DNA of 64,000 nucleotides, from positions 121,923,890 through 121,987,889 of the forward strand of contig OW240915.1 of assembly GCA_933207985.1 (NCBI GenBank), given 5' to 3'. The DNA is from Pelobates cultripes. Its lineage: Eukaryota; Chordata; Amphibia; Anura; Pelobatidae. The position numbers were made by a program, and so were the translations under genes. The notes under the pieces were generated by a model. That model searched no databases, was not told where the DNA came from, and saw only the letters and a list, made by a program, of their open reading frames with translations. How positions within the stretch are numbered: position 1 is the stretch's first letter; every line of letters starts with the position of its first letter. Shown in pieces: positions 52,512-63,348 of this stretch.

Positions 52512-54008
52512 ACTATTATTATTATTTTATTATTTATATAGCACCATCAGATTCCGTAGCGCTGTACAATGGGTGGACTAACAGACATGTAATTGTAACC
52601 TGTCACATCATGCCATGTTCTGCGGAGATGTCTGGCTTTGGCTTCTGGTATCCAGTACTCTTTTTGCTGTCCTTGCTTGGTTTTTCTGGTTTTCTGGTCT
52701 ATGTCTGGTTTTCTTTGTTGCTGGGTTTCTGGGTTCATTCTTATATTCCGTCCCTGGATTTCCCAGTCTCTTGGATTCACTTAAATATTTGTTTTATGTT
52801 GCCACACCCATTTGTTTTCCACTTTCCTTTTGTTTCAGCCTGGACCTGCAGCAGTGTTTCAAGTCTCTGCCCTTTCTTGCAGGTAAGTGCTATATTGTGG
52901 TTTAGTATGGTTGTTTTAGTATACATTAGGCAGTGTAGGACCTGCCAGATATGGGGTACATTGGCGTTGTTGGCAGGCTTGTGCAATGTATGATCATATA
53001 ATGTGACTAAATCCCCATACTTTTCATATAGAGTGCTTAGTTATGTCTCCTCTTGTTTTACCTTGTATTTCTTGTCTTGTTTTATTTAGTCTTGTAATCC
53101 CAGTCCATGTACAGTCCTGTCCAGTCATGCCCATGTTATGTTCTTGTTTTCCTCATGTCTTTTGTACATGTTCTAGGTTCTGCTTTCTGTCCTGCTCTGG
53201 TTCTGTGTTCTCCTTTTGTCTTGTTTTCATGTATGGTGCCTATGTCTAGTCTTGCCTTGCTCTCCTAGTTTTGTCTTGTTTTCATGTATGGTCATGTATG
53301 GCCAGGGGGCGTGTGGTTACCCTGCTCCACACCCTGCATACATGGGTCCAGGTCCACGCACCACCGCTCAGACAGTGTCTGGGTCCCGGGCATCGGACCA
53401 CTCTCCCTGACATAACCAGACAACTGGACATACAGGAATAGAGAGGTGGAGGGTATAGTGACACAAAGGGTAAAAGTAGGGGTACGAAGTAGGTTGTTAG
53501 AAAAGTATTCACTGAGGGCTTAGTAGGTAATTTTTGCCAGTTGCAGGAGAGGAGTCATGGGGGGTGTGGGATAAAAACCTGCTAACAGTTTAAGTGATAT
53601 GCTTTCTTGAAGAAGTGAGTTTTCAATGATTTTTTGAATGAGTGGAGACTGGGTGAAATTCTTACGGAGAAGGGAAGGGAGTTCCACAGAAGAGGTGCAG
53701 CCCTGGAAAAGTCTTGGAGGTGAGCATTAGAGGTGGGAGTACAGAGAGAGGATATACTTAGGTCTTTGGCAGAGCGTAGGGGCCTCAACAGGACATACTT
53801 GTGTATTAGGGAGGATAGGTAGGCTGGAGCAACATTATGTAGAGACTTGTAAGCAAGCACCAGAATTTTAAATTGAGCCCTATATCTAACTGGAAGCCAA
53901 TGCAGGGACTGACAGAGCAGGGAGGCGTCGGAGGTGCGAGCGGACAGGAAAATGAGCCTTGCTGCTGCATTCATAATAGATTGCAGCGGTGCAATCTGGG
54001 AACACGTA
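52512..54008 (-). mobile_element. L2-type LINE, 3' part, with nested solo LTR
   Basis: Minus orientation: coding end 54003-53582, 3' UTR to about 53418, then, after a solo LTR, the tail at 52512-52600. This tail contains GCGCTACGGAATCTGATGG-like sequence and TGCTATATAAATAAT with an ATT/AAT repeat at the very end, typical of L2-type LINEs and their SINE partners. The 5' side is cut by a second LTR at 54009. Confidence 0.8.
52601..53412. repeat. Solo LTR of a second family, exact 5-bp target duplication
   Basis: 812 bp starting TGTCACATCATG and ending CTCCCTGACA, with TAACC on both sides (52596-52600 and 53413-53417). It sits in the L2 3' UTR. About 100 bp (52925-53025) match the arms of the foldback at 43400-44058. 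The open frames here are T-rich artefacts. Orientation not determined. Confidence 0.85.
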
Positions 54009-54022
54009 TGTGACAGATCCAT
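53582..54022 (-). pseudogene. L2-type ORF2 C-terminus
   Basis: The 146-aa frame reads CSQIAPLQSIMNAAARLIFL, LCQSLHWLPVRYRAQFKILV, LAYKSLHNVAPAYLSSLIH, RPLRSAKDLS and FSRAAPLLWNSLPFSVRISP, the well-known end of L2-type reverse transcriptase proteins (...NAAARL....LHWLPV..R...K......A....AP.YL...). This region follows the RT domain; its function is unclear. The frame is uninterrupted. The first few codons (54009-54022) are already LTR sequence, so the Met start is an artefact. Confidence 0.85.
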
Positions 54023-55177
54023 CTGTATAGACTGGGATTGCTGGTTCGTCTGTTTTGCCTTTTCGTGGAATTACCTGTTCGTATGCCCCTGTTCGTTTAA
54101 TTGACTTTTCTGCCGAACAAAACTACCGAACAGACGGCCACCCAGAAGAGAAGTGTGCTGCTGGTTAACCTCTTGATCCCAATTAGAACGTTGTGGTTAA
54201 CCGCAGACACCTCTCAATTAAAACCGAATGCAGGGTGGTCATTGTTCGTATGTCAACCACGAGGCGGCGGCCATTTTAAACAGACGAAAGACCAGCGGTG
54301 TTCGGCCCAGATTCTATGGAACTGAAGACTGACACTTTTTCCGCCGAACACCGCTGAAGCCACCGACCTCCCTTCTCAAATCGACAAAAGTATACGAACA
54401 CCGGCCATTCGGGAGTTTGAAACGCACGGATGGACTTAACCCAGATAGCCTTCACATGGAGTAAATCGCATACTGAAAGACTGTAATAGACTTTGACTCC
54501 ATGGCAATTGAACTATGCGTATGGGATATTCGCCAATTCACCAATAATATGCATTCAGATCCAGGCTATCTGGGGATGTGTTACACGAAAGAGAAATGTT
54601 CGGCAATTGTAAAGTTATGTATTTTTATGTGTTTTTTGGGTTGTATCTAAAATGGCGATTTGCCTCTGTCCTGGAAGATAATTGAATTACTTCTCAATTA
54701 TCTTCAGGGCAGAGGGGAGGAAACCATGATGCATGTTGGGAATATTATTTGCCTGTGTGTCCTGAAATGCCATATGTCCATCTGCCATTACAGTCTCCCA
54801 TTTGGTCCCCTAGGGGAGTGTCCACCAAGTGGGAGACCTGCATAAATACAGGCGGGTAGCTCACAGTAAACCCAGTTCATGTTTTACCCTCAATGCGGAG
54901 CTTGGTCTCGTTATTGGGGGGATTTATTACCGACGAATAGAGACTGCCGGATAGGAATATTAGCCGCTTGGGAGATATAGGAGTTTGGCTACTAGTGGTG
55001 ATTCGTGAGTTTGGAGTTCGGGAAGTGAAGTACCCGTACGTGTCCCGTTCATGAGATTGGAGCATTCCCCTGCTTGCAATTCGTATGGTTGCAGTTGATA
55101 CGAATGAAGCTTGTGTTATGGTGAGAGGGGAGGATTCACTAAACGGCGGTCTATTTAATGCTGAGGATGCCGTTACA
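54009..55177 (+). repeat. Solo gypsy-type LTR, exact 5-bp target duplication
   Basis: 1,169 bp starting TGTGACAGATCC and ending GCCGTTACA, flanked by ACGTA (54004-54008 and 55178-55182). Plus-strand U3 with GCGGCCATTTTAAA and GACCAGCGGTG, a TATA-like CATAAATACAGG at about 54840, then GTCTCGTTATTGGGGG. CCCAGATAGCCT (about 54443) is inverted at AGGCTATCTGGGG (about 54562). Inserted into the L2 LINE. Confidence 0.9.
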
Positions 55178-55199
55178 ACGTAAGACCACTCAGAAGAGT

Positions 55200-56470
55200 T
55201 GTAGCGGAGAGCAGTGGTAGCAGAGCTTCTTCTCCGCTAGATACTCCAACAGCTACTCAGGAACACACAGGATACTTCAGGACAGCAGGCATAAATAAAA
55301 GATGATACATGAATATCCAATTACCCTTCCCAATAACAGGACGACACTGAGTATTAGGAGCAGAACTGATCCTTTAATGGCCAGGCTGACCTTTTATGCA
55401 GGTTTTACCCCAAAGGTTACTACCCAGGTGGACCTTGTGGGGCACTGGTAAAAATATAAAACAACCAATACAGACAGAGGCAAGTAATAAGTCACTCCCA
55501 TACATTACACCCAATCCCTCTCCTCTGCTCAGGAGATAATTGAGTTAATTACTGTATCAACTCAATTATCTCCCAACAGAAAAAAAATAATTTTCTGGAA
55601 ATACCCTAACATGTCATACACTCATACTTAGCCAATCTGGAGGGGGGCAACATACTGAACAATCACCCAGATCGGTGCAGGGATTCCAGAGTTTTATGGA
55701 GGTCTCCCGAACTCCATATGTGGGTGATTTTTTTTGGATATGTTGTTCACCCAGATAGGGGCAATCATGGACTGTGGGGATATGTTGTATTTTGGGGTAC
55801 TTTTTGGGGTTTGCAAAAATGTATATTTTTTCTGCTTATAGTTAATTTAGTTATTCCATTGTCTTCGTTAATTAGACCACAGGCAGAGGGGAGGGATTGT
55901 GTACACTGTATGGAAGTGTCTGAATGTAAACCTCTGTTTTTATTGGCTGTATAACTTGTATAAAAGACCAGTGTGTGCCATTGAACTTCCTGTTCCTGCT
56001 TACACTCCAAAACTGTGTGTCGTCCTGTTATTGGAGGGAAATAAGATTTGCTCCTGTGCCTGCTGTTCCAGCTTGCAGGAGATTCAACAGGGAAAGTCCT
56101 TGTAAGGGCTAGAGCTAATTCCCCATTCTTTTCCAGAGTTCCCAGGACTGAGTGTCGTCCAGTGCCTGCAGGTGTCAGAGCTAATTTTTCCTTCATATCC
56201 AGGAAGGAGGTGGGGGTTCCAGGGCCCCAGTCAACCTATGGCGACTGAGGGCAAGAAGTGCTGTGGTTTGTCCCCTGTTCTTACTATGCTCTCTAGGAGA
56301 GGTCTATCCACTGGAAGCTGGATCCTGGTCTTGGGTCCAAGGTGGGTGGAGGATGGCGAGACCCCAACCAAGCTGCAGCGGTTTGTGGGGTCTACGGTGG
56401 TTATGGTGTTCCAGTGCAGTGATTATGGTACTCACAAGTACTAGGAAGCAGTGCCAGGCAGTCCGTTACA
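55200..56470. repeat. Head-to-head pair of truncated gypsy-type LTRs
   Basis: The left copy (55200 to about 55700) is minus-oriented (TGTAGCGGAGAGC start, CCTTTTATGCAGG, CCCTCTCCTCTGC). The right copy (about 55715-56470) is plus-oriented: CATTGTCTTC, TTGTATAAAAGACCAGTGTG at about 55955, GTCCTGTTATTGGAGGG, GGAGACCCCAACC-like, ending CCGTTACA. Both lack most of U3 and meet near 55700-55720. The flanks (AGAGT, ATCCC) do not match. Plus-strand frames in the right copy are not genes. Confidence 0.75.
55718..55756. other. Conserved LTR hairpin, copy 4
   Basis: ATGTGGGTGA (55718-55727) pairs with TCACCCAGAT (55747-55756) with one mismatch. Confidence 0.7.
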
Positions 56471-58048
56471 ATCCCTTTCTTATAATCTGTCTCAATTTTA
56501 CTATTTAAATTATACTTGCATGGCTCAATCCATTGCATTGTTGTTGGTAAACTGGAAGTTGCTATCATGGATGGACAGAATAGCTGCTGTCAAAATGACC
56601 ATACTATCTAAATTGCAATATCCCACACTACCAATCAAAGTTTGTTTAATTCTTCATCAATATGCAAAGAACAATTAAAGGGTTTGTCTCAAATGGGAGC
56701 CGTCAAAGAGTGGTCAACTCAATCCAACACACATGGGTGGCATTGACCTACAATATATTAAGCAATACTATCAAGTGGCTTTATTGAGCAAAATGGGTAT
56801 TTTTCAAGGAACACCGGACAAACTTAGACTGGTCTGATATGATTTTGCTTCCTAAATCTCATAGGCCAAAGATACCACATGGCTGCCCAACAAAATCTTG
56901 TATTTTGCTTTGTCTAAACTCACAGTTATCGTCTAGCATCCCCTATTTGCATTGTCAAATATTATATAGAAGAATTAACTATAAAGTATGGAAAAGAGCT
57001 AGTGTGATACACCTAAACCAATTATACAAAAATAATAAAAACTATTGCCATTTACCAAATTACAATCTACATACACGTTAACTCCATAGTCCACTTCTCA
57101 TACACACAATTAAATAATTAGATAGTCCTGACTAACCTACAAAACACCTGGATTTGAAATAATTTGTTGCAGTACGACTCACTGTAAGATGCTTATATCT
57201 ATACAAATAAACTCCTACAAACACCCCTACTGCCCTCGAGTATGTCTTGCCTCAAAGCATGTAAAATGGATATAGGCCATATAATAACACCAGAAGATTG
57301 GAATATCAAATTCGAGGACCATAGAGGCAATACACTAAACGCATTGCAATGTGAAGCTTTATGGAAAATCCTCTATAGATGGTACATGGTCCCAACAAGA
57401 CCAGAGATTTGCTTCCAATGTAAATCAGCCTGTGGCACCATGTTCCATGTATGGTGGGACAAGTCACCCTCCTGATTGAATCCTGTACAGGTCTTAAAAC
57501 ACCAAATCCTGAAACTTGCCTATTATTACTGCTTCCACGAGACTATGCGAAACCAAATACATACCTTATCCTTTATATTATTGGTTCTGCTTTAACATTG
57601 ATAGCAAATGCAAATGGTTATTTACTTTGAAAAACTAAGCTAATTAACTTAATAAATCAGAAGTGTTGTATGAAATGAACAGTTAGAGTGTCTCATTCCA
57701 TCCAAAGATTTTAGAAACTAGCGTGGGTAAAGTTGAAAGTCTTTGTTCAGACCTTCACGCCCACTACCCCCCTCTTACATTCTTTATATCACTCATATTG
57801 TTTTGTTTGCGTTACCACTTGCTATACAGAGTGTTTATTTTTAATGTGACTTGTCATTACAATTGCTGTTCTTCCCTTATACCCTGTTAAAATTAAGCAG
57901 AACTGATCATGCTGTAATATGTTTATTTGTGTGAGATTGTACACTTTCACCTCTCTATTGACACCAGTCTATTGGCCTTGTATTCCTGCGTGAAATGGGT
58001 GATAGTTTACGGTTTACTATTTATACCATCTCTGCTTATACAATAAAA
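56471..58048 (+). mobile_element. L1/Tx1-type LINE, 3' fragment (copy D)
   Basis: Short frames carry the ORF2 C-terminal region: KLLSWMDRIAAVKMTILSKL then PTLPIKV (56520-56640), RPKIPHGCPTKSC (about 56860), and ALWKILYRWYMVPTRPEICF then QCKSACGTMFHVWWD (57350-57470), the cysteine motif near the end of L1/Tx1 ORF2. Stops and frameshifts are frequent. The 3' UTR ends with ACAATAAAAATA at 58037-58048. The 5' side begins right at the LTR end. Confidence 0.8.
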
Positions 58049-59149
58049 ATATACAGTGCCTTGCAAAAGTATTCAACCCCCTTGACTTTTTACCTATTTT
58101 GTTACATTACAGCCTTAAATTCAATGTTTTATTAATCTGAATTTTATGTGATGGATCAGAACACAATAATCTAAGTTGGTGAAGTGAAATGAGAAAAATC
58201 TATACATAAATAATTTTTTTAGAAATAGAAAATAGAAAATTGTCATGTGCGTTTGAATTCACCCCCTTTGTTATGAAGCCCATAAAAAGCTCTAGTGAAA
58301 CAAATTACCTTCAGAAGTCACATAATTAGTGAAATGATATCAACCTGTGTGCAATCTAAGTGTCACATGATCTGTCATTACATATACACACCTTTTTTGA
58401 AAGGCCCCAGAGGCTGCAACACCTAAGCAAGAGGCACCACTAACCAAACGCTGCCATGAAGAGCAAGGAACTACCCACACAAAAACAAAAGTTTTAGACT
58501 TTAGAAAAACAGACTATACTAAAATTAGAATATGCGTAAAGGCGTCCTTGTCAGACTGGAGCAGTTTAAATGGAGTCCAGGAGAAATGGGATTATTTAAA
58601 AGTTGCACTGCTGAAGGCAACAGAAAATTGCAATAGGCTTGTCAGAAAAAGCAAAAAAGTGAAGGTACTGTGGTACTCCGCAGATGTGGCCAAAATAGTA
58701 AAAAACTAAAAGTTAGCATTTAGTAATTATAAAAAAAAAACAGAGTGAGGAAGACAGAAAGATCTATAAGATTAGGCAGAAAGAGGCAAAGCAAATTATA
58801 AGAGCCTCCAAAGCACACACAGAAGAGAAAATAGCACCGTCAGTAAAAAAGGGGATAAAACTTTTTTTAGATACATAAATGAGAAAAGAAAAGTAAAACA
58901 AGGAGGAGTTAGATTAAAAACAAAATAAGGAATGTATGTAGAAGAGGATAAAGGTCTAGCTGAATGCCTCAATGAAGAGTTTTGTTCAGTATTTACAGAT
59001 GAAAATGAAAGAAAGGGGCCTCAGTTAGGACAAATGTGTCATTTGTTACATGTGAGTTTACAGAGGAAAAGGTTATTTTTCAACTGTCAAAAGTAAAGAC
59101 AAATAAGTCTATGGGGCCTGATATGATATATAGTTATTAAAAAAAATCG

Positions 59150-60285
59150 TGGTGTACTAGCAAAACCATTAACAGATTTATTTAACCAATTATTGTTAAC
59201 AGGAGTAGTCCCAGAAGATTGGAAATTAGTGAATGTTGTAACCATTCACAAGAAAGGTAGTAGGGAGGAGTCAGGTAACTATAGGCCAGTGCCTTACTTC
59301 AGTAGTTGGGAAAGTGATGGAAACCATGTTAAAGGATAGGAATGATGAACATCTAAAAACACATGGATTTCAAGATCAGAGACAACATGGGTTTACTTCA
59401 GGGAGATCATGTCAAACTAATCTAATTCATTTTTTTTTAATTGGGCTACTAAAATAATAGATCAGGGTGGTACAAAAGACATTATTTACCTAGATTTTAG
59501 TAAGGCTTTTGACACTGGACCACATAGAAGGCTCATCAATAGACTGCAATCTTTAAGTTTGGATTCTAATATTGTTGAATGGGTTAGGCAGTGGCTAAAT
59601 GACAGGCAACAGAGGGTTGTAGTCCACAGAGTATATTCAAAGCAAGGTCTAGTTACCAGTGGGGTACTTCAGGGATCTGTATTTGGATCGATTCTCTTTA
59701 ATATCTTTATTAGTGATATTGCAGAAGGTCTTGATGGTATGGTATGTCTTTTTGCTGATGATACTAAAATTTGCAACAGGGTTGATGTTCCAGGAGGGAT
59801 AAGCCAAATTGCAAATGATTTAGAAAAATTAGAAAAATGGTCAGAGCTGTGGCAACTGACATTTAATGTGGGTAAGTGCAAGATAATGCACCTTGGACGT
59901 AAAAACCCAAGGGCAGAGTATAGGGTATTTGATACCCTACAAACCTCAACATCTGAGGAAAGGGATTTAGGAGTAATTATTTCAGATGACCTAAAGGTAG
60001 GATGACAACGTAATAGAGCAGCTGGAAATGCTAGCAGAATGCTTGGTTGTATAGGGAGAGGTTTTAGCAGAAGAAAGAAGAGAAGTGCTTGTGCCATTTT
60101 ACATTACACTGGAGTATTGTACGCAGTACTGGAGACCATATCTTCAGAAGGATATTGATACTTTAGAGAGAGTTCAGAGAAAGGCTACTAAACTGGTTCA
60201 TGGATTGCAGGATAAAACCTACCAGGAAAGGTTAAAGGATCTTAACATGTATAGCTTGAAGGAAAGACGAGACAGGGGGATATGA
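59150..60285 (+). pseudogene. CR1 reverse transcriptase, broken
   Basis: RT motifs in order: LTDLFNQLLLTGVVPEDWK, GNYRPV (about 59280), IYLDFSKAFDT (about 59490), and then the 148-aa frame 59559-60005 with VEWVRQWLNDRQQRVV, SGVLQGSVFGSILFNIFISD, CLFADDTKI (catalytic Asp pair) and GKCKIMHLGRKNP. A stop at 60003 splits the C-terminal part (60085-60285: LEYCTQYWRPYLQKDIDTLE, LVHGLQDKTYQERL). The last C-terminal block lies beyond the DD37E insertion at 61870-62110 (KKYYFTERVVDEWNSLP-type). Stops and indels exclude activity. Confidence 0.85.
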
Positions 60286-60305
60286 TAGAAACATTTAAAT
60301 ATATA

Positions 60306-61868
60306 CAGGGAGTGCAGAATTATTAGGCAAGTTGTATTTTTGAGGATTAATTTTATTATTGAACAACAACCATGTTCTCAATGAACCCAAAAAACTCATT
60401 AATATCAAAGCTGAATATTTTTGGAAGTAGTTTTTAGTTTGTTTTTAGTTTTAGCTATGTTAGGGGGATATCTGTGTGTGTAGGTGACTATTACTGTGCA
60501 TAATTATTAGGCAACTTAACAAAAAACAAATATATACCCATTTTAATTATTTATTATTACCAGTGAAACCAATATAACATCTCAACATTCACAAATATAC
60601 ATTTCTGACATTCAAAAACAAAACAAAAACAAATCAGTGACCAATATAGCCACCTTTCTTTGCAAGGACACTCAAAAGCCTGCCATCCATGGATTCTGTC
60701 AGTGTTTTGATCTGTTCACCATCAACATTGCGTGCAGCAGCAACCACAACCTCCCAGACACTGTTCAGAGAGGTGTACTGTTTTCCCTCCTTGTAAATCT
60801 CACATTTGATGATGGACCACAGGTTCTCAATGGGGTTCAGATCAGGTGAACAAGGAGGCCATGTCATTAGATTTTCTTCTTTTATACCCTTTCTTGCCAG
60901 CCACGCTGTGGAGTACTTGGACGCGTGTGATGGAGCATTGTCCTGCATGAAAATCATGTTTTTCTTGAAGGATGCAGACTTCTTCCTGTACCACTGCTTG
61001 AAGAAGGTGTCTTCCAGGAACTGGCAGTAGGACTGGGAGTTGAGCTTGACTCCATCCTCAACCCGAAAAGGCCCCACAAGCTCATCTTTGATGATACCAG
61101 CCCAAACCAGTACTCCACCTCCACCTTGCTGGCGTCTGAGTCGGACTGGAGCTCTCTGCCCTTTACCAATCCAGCCACGGGCCCATCCATCTGGCCCATC
61201 AAGACTCACTCTCATTTCATCAGTCCATAAAACCTTAGAAAAATCAGTCTTGAGATATTTCTTGGCCCAGTCTTGACGTTTCAGCTTGTGTGTCTTGTTC
61301 AGTGGTGGTCGTCTTTCAGCCTTTCTTACCTTGGCCATGTCTCTGAGTATTGCACACCTTGTGCTTTTGGGCACTCCAGTGATGTTGCAGCTCTGAAATA
61401 TGGCCAAACTGGTGGCAAGTGGCATCGTGGCAGCTGCACGCTTGACTTTTCTCAGTTCATGGGCAGTTATTTTGCGCCTTGGTTTTTCCACACGCTTCTT
61501 GCGACCCTGTTGACTATTTTGAATGAAACGCTTGATTGTTCGATGATCACGCTTCAGAAGCTTTGCAATTTTAAGAGTGCTGCATCCCTCTGCAAGATAT
61601 CTCACTATTTTTGACTTTTCTGAGCCTGTCAAGTCCTTCTTTTGACCCATTTTGCCAAAGGAAAGGAAGTTGCCTAATAATTATGCACACCTGATATAGG
61701 GTGTTGATGTCATTAGACCACACCCCTTCTCATTACAGAGATGCACATCACCGAATATGCTTAATTGGTAGTAGGCTTTCGAGCCTATACATCTTGGAGT
61801 AAGACAACATGCATAAAGAGGATGATGTGGTCAAAATACTAATTTGCCTAATAATTCTGCACTCCCTG
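60306..61868 (-). mobile_element. Full-length Tc1/mariner DD37E transposon with IR/DR ends
   Basis: 1,563 bp between TA target duplications (60304-60305, 61869-61870). Outer inverted repeats of about 25 bp start CAGGGAGTGCAGAATTATTA. A second, perfect 22-bp pair lies inside, 60496-60517 and 61667-61688 (GTGCATAATTATTAGGCAAC type), so each end has two related repeats about 190 bp apart (the IR/DR plan known from Sleeping Beauty-like elements). It carries an intact transposase gene and lies inside a CR1 copy. Confidence 0.95.
60634..61650 (-). CDS. Tc1/mariner transposase, DD37E, intact
   Basis: The 338-aa protein would bind the element ends and cut and paste it at TA sites. N-terminal helix-turn-helix: LTGSEKSKIVRYLAEGCSTL and KIAKLLKRDHRTIKRF (residues about 7-42); a basic GRKKR linker (49-53); a second helical region to about 110. 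The catalytic domain has Asp144 (VLWTDEMRVSL), a Gly-rich strand RRQQGGGGVLVW (172-183), Asp237 (MQDNAPSH) and Glu275 (SPDLNPIENLW). I count 37 residues between Asp237 and Glu275, hence DD37E rather than the DD34E of classical Tc1. The length is typical and no stop or frameshift is present. The start ATG lies between the inner repeats, as expected. Confidence 0.95.
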   Translation of the reverse strand: MGQKKDLTGSEKSKIVRYLAEGCSTLKIAKLLKRDHRTIKRFIQNSQQGRKKRVEKPRRKITAHELRKVKRAAATMPLATSLAIFQSCNITGVPKSTRCAILRDMAKVRKAERRPPLNKTHKLKRQDWAKKYLKTDFSKVLWTDEMRVSLDGPDGWARGWIGKGQRAPVRLRRQQGGGGVLVWAGIIKDELVGPFRVEDGVKLNSQSYCQFLEDTFFKQWYRKKSASFKKNMIFMQDNAPSHASKYSTAWLARKGIKEENLMTWPPCSPDLNPIENLWSIIKCEIYKEGKQYTSLNSVWEVVVAAARNVDGEQIKTLTESMDGRLLSVLAKKGGYIGH

Positions 61869-62416
61869 TAAAAGGAATCAACACAGTAAAGGAGGAGACT
61901 ATATTTAAAAGAAGGAGAACTACCACAACAAGAGGACATAGTCTTAAATTAGAGGGACAAAGGTTTAAAAATAATATCAGGAAGTATTACTTTACTGAGA
62001 GGGTAGTGGATGAATGGAATAGCCTTCCGGCTGAAGTGGTAGAGGTTAACACAGTGAGGGCGTTGAAGCACGCGTGGGATAGGCATAAGTCTATCCTAGA
62101 CTTAAGATAAGGCCAGGGACTAATTAAAAGTATTTTGAAATATTTGGCAGACTAGATGGGCCAAATGGTTCTGATCTGCCGTCACATTCTATGTTTCTAT
62201 GTAAGGGACAATGTTGTTAAGTACAAGTCAGGATTAGGTTATAGAAAAATATCCAAATCTTTGATGATCCCCAGGAGCACCATCAAATCTATCATTACCA
62301 AATGTAAAGAACATGGCACAACAGCAAACCACCAAAACTCATGGACCGGGCAAGGAGGGCATTAATCAGAGAGGCAACACAAAGACCTAAGGTAACCCTG
62401 GAAGAGCTGCAGAGTT

Positions 62417-63348
62417 TGTAGTGGAGTAGAAGTGTAAACTGCAACTGGACGAAACACAGTTTTGGGAGTCAACTGAACTTTTATTGAACCACAGATGGTT
62501 TTATACAAATCCCCATGCAAGGGGTTTCCTTAATGACATTCCAGGGATTTTGCCCTGGTGGACATTGTGGAAAACTGAGTGTACAGTAACATTTCCCCTA
62601 ATCCTTTTCTTTACTAGAGAGATAATTGTGTAAGAGCACACCTTTAATTAAATTATCTCTCCGTACAGAATATTACACAATATTGGTTAAAACATTAATT
62701 CGTATAATATTTATTCGAAGTCCACGAAGGACACTAAACTGGATAGCTGGGATCTGAGTGCCCAATCTGTTGAAATACCGCTCAGATCCATTCCTTAGAA
62801 TGGAAAAGCCATTCAAGTGAAGTTATGGACTGGTAAGCCACGAGGAGGGAGCCCCAAAGCAGTTCCAGACAATTGCAGACAATTGTCTTCTTTTGGGAGT
62901 TCATACGAATGAACAGATGAACATACATATTTATATACTGAGTAGTTGTGTGTCTGAATGTCGGTTATTTCCTTTAGGCGAACGCCGCTCAATTTGAACA
63001 AACTGAAGTATCTGCATGAATGGTATGGAAGTCCAGCAGTGTTTGCAAGGTCAAGTGGCCAATTTTAGTTCCATGCACTCAAAGACCAAACATCGCTGGG
63101 CGTTCGTGCGCCAAGATGGCCGCCGCCATATGTTCGGTCAAACGAGAGGCGACCACCCATTCAACCATTAGGTGTTTGCGGTTTCTCTATGTTCCCAGTT
63201 CTTAATTGGAGACACACGACTCCCTTGTGTGGTCCTTCATTTGGTATTTTGTTCGACTTCATGAACAATATGTCCATGTTCTGTTCGTGAAGTCAAATTA
63301 AATGAATGAAGATAGTCTTTGCACATTGAAGTGGCTAGTTTTACCACA
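62417..63348 (-). repeat. Solo gypsy-type LTR, exact 5-bp target duplication
   Basis: 932 bp starting TGTAGTGGAG and ending TTTTACCACA, flanked by GAGTT (62412-62416 and 63349-63353). It splits the Tc1-like transposase, and excision in silico restores GCAGAGTTCCACTGC. Contains GGTTTTATACAAATCCCC (reverse-complement TATA), the conserved hairpin (62751-62788), AAGATGGCCGCCGCC and GAAGTC-type direct repeats near the U3 end. A reverse-complement AATAAA-like TTTATTGAACC lies at about 62480. Confidence 0.9.
62751..62788. other. Conserved LTR hairpin, copy 5
   Basis: Stem GATCTGAGTG / CGCTCAGATC with one T-G wobble and an 18-nt loop, the A-T variant also seen at 39127-39162. Confidence 0.85.

Larger units (their letters stand above)
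58485..62201 (+). mobile_element. CR1-type LINE inside the Tc1-like element
   Basis: Plus-strand CR1 with the 3' end CACATTCTATGTTTCTATG (to 62201). It is split cleanly at a TA by the DD37E transposon (60306-61868); on removal the coding text reads through (ETFKYI | KGINTVKEETIF). The 5' part (58485-59150) has broken frames similar to the endonuclease-RT linker. The RT is described separately. The Tc1 transposase sequence continues directly after 62201. Confidence 0.85.

Noticed and set aside
52415..52993. 192-aa hydrophobic frame resembling a membrane protein
   Set aside because: It runs through the L2 tail into a solo LTR across a target-site junction; hydrophobicity comes from T-rich DNA.
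60637..61614. Plus-strand frames across the DD37E element
   Set aside because: They are antisense shadows of the intact transposase.
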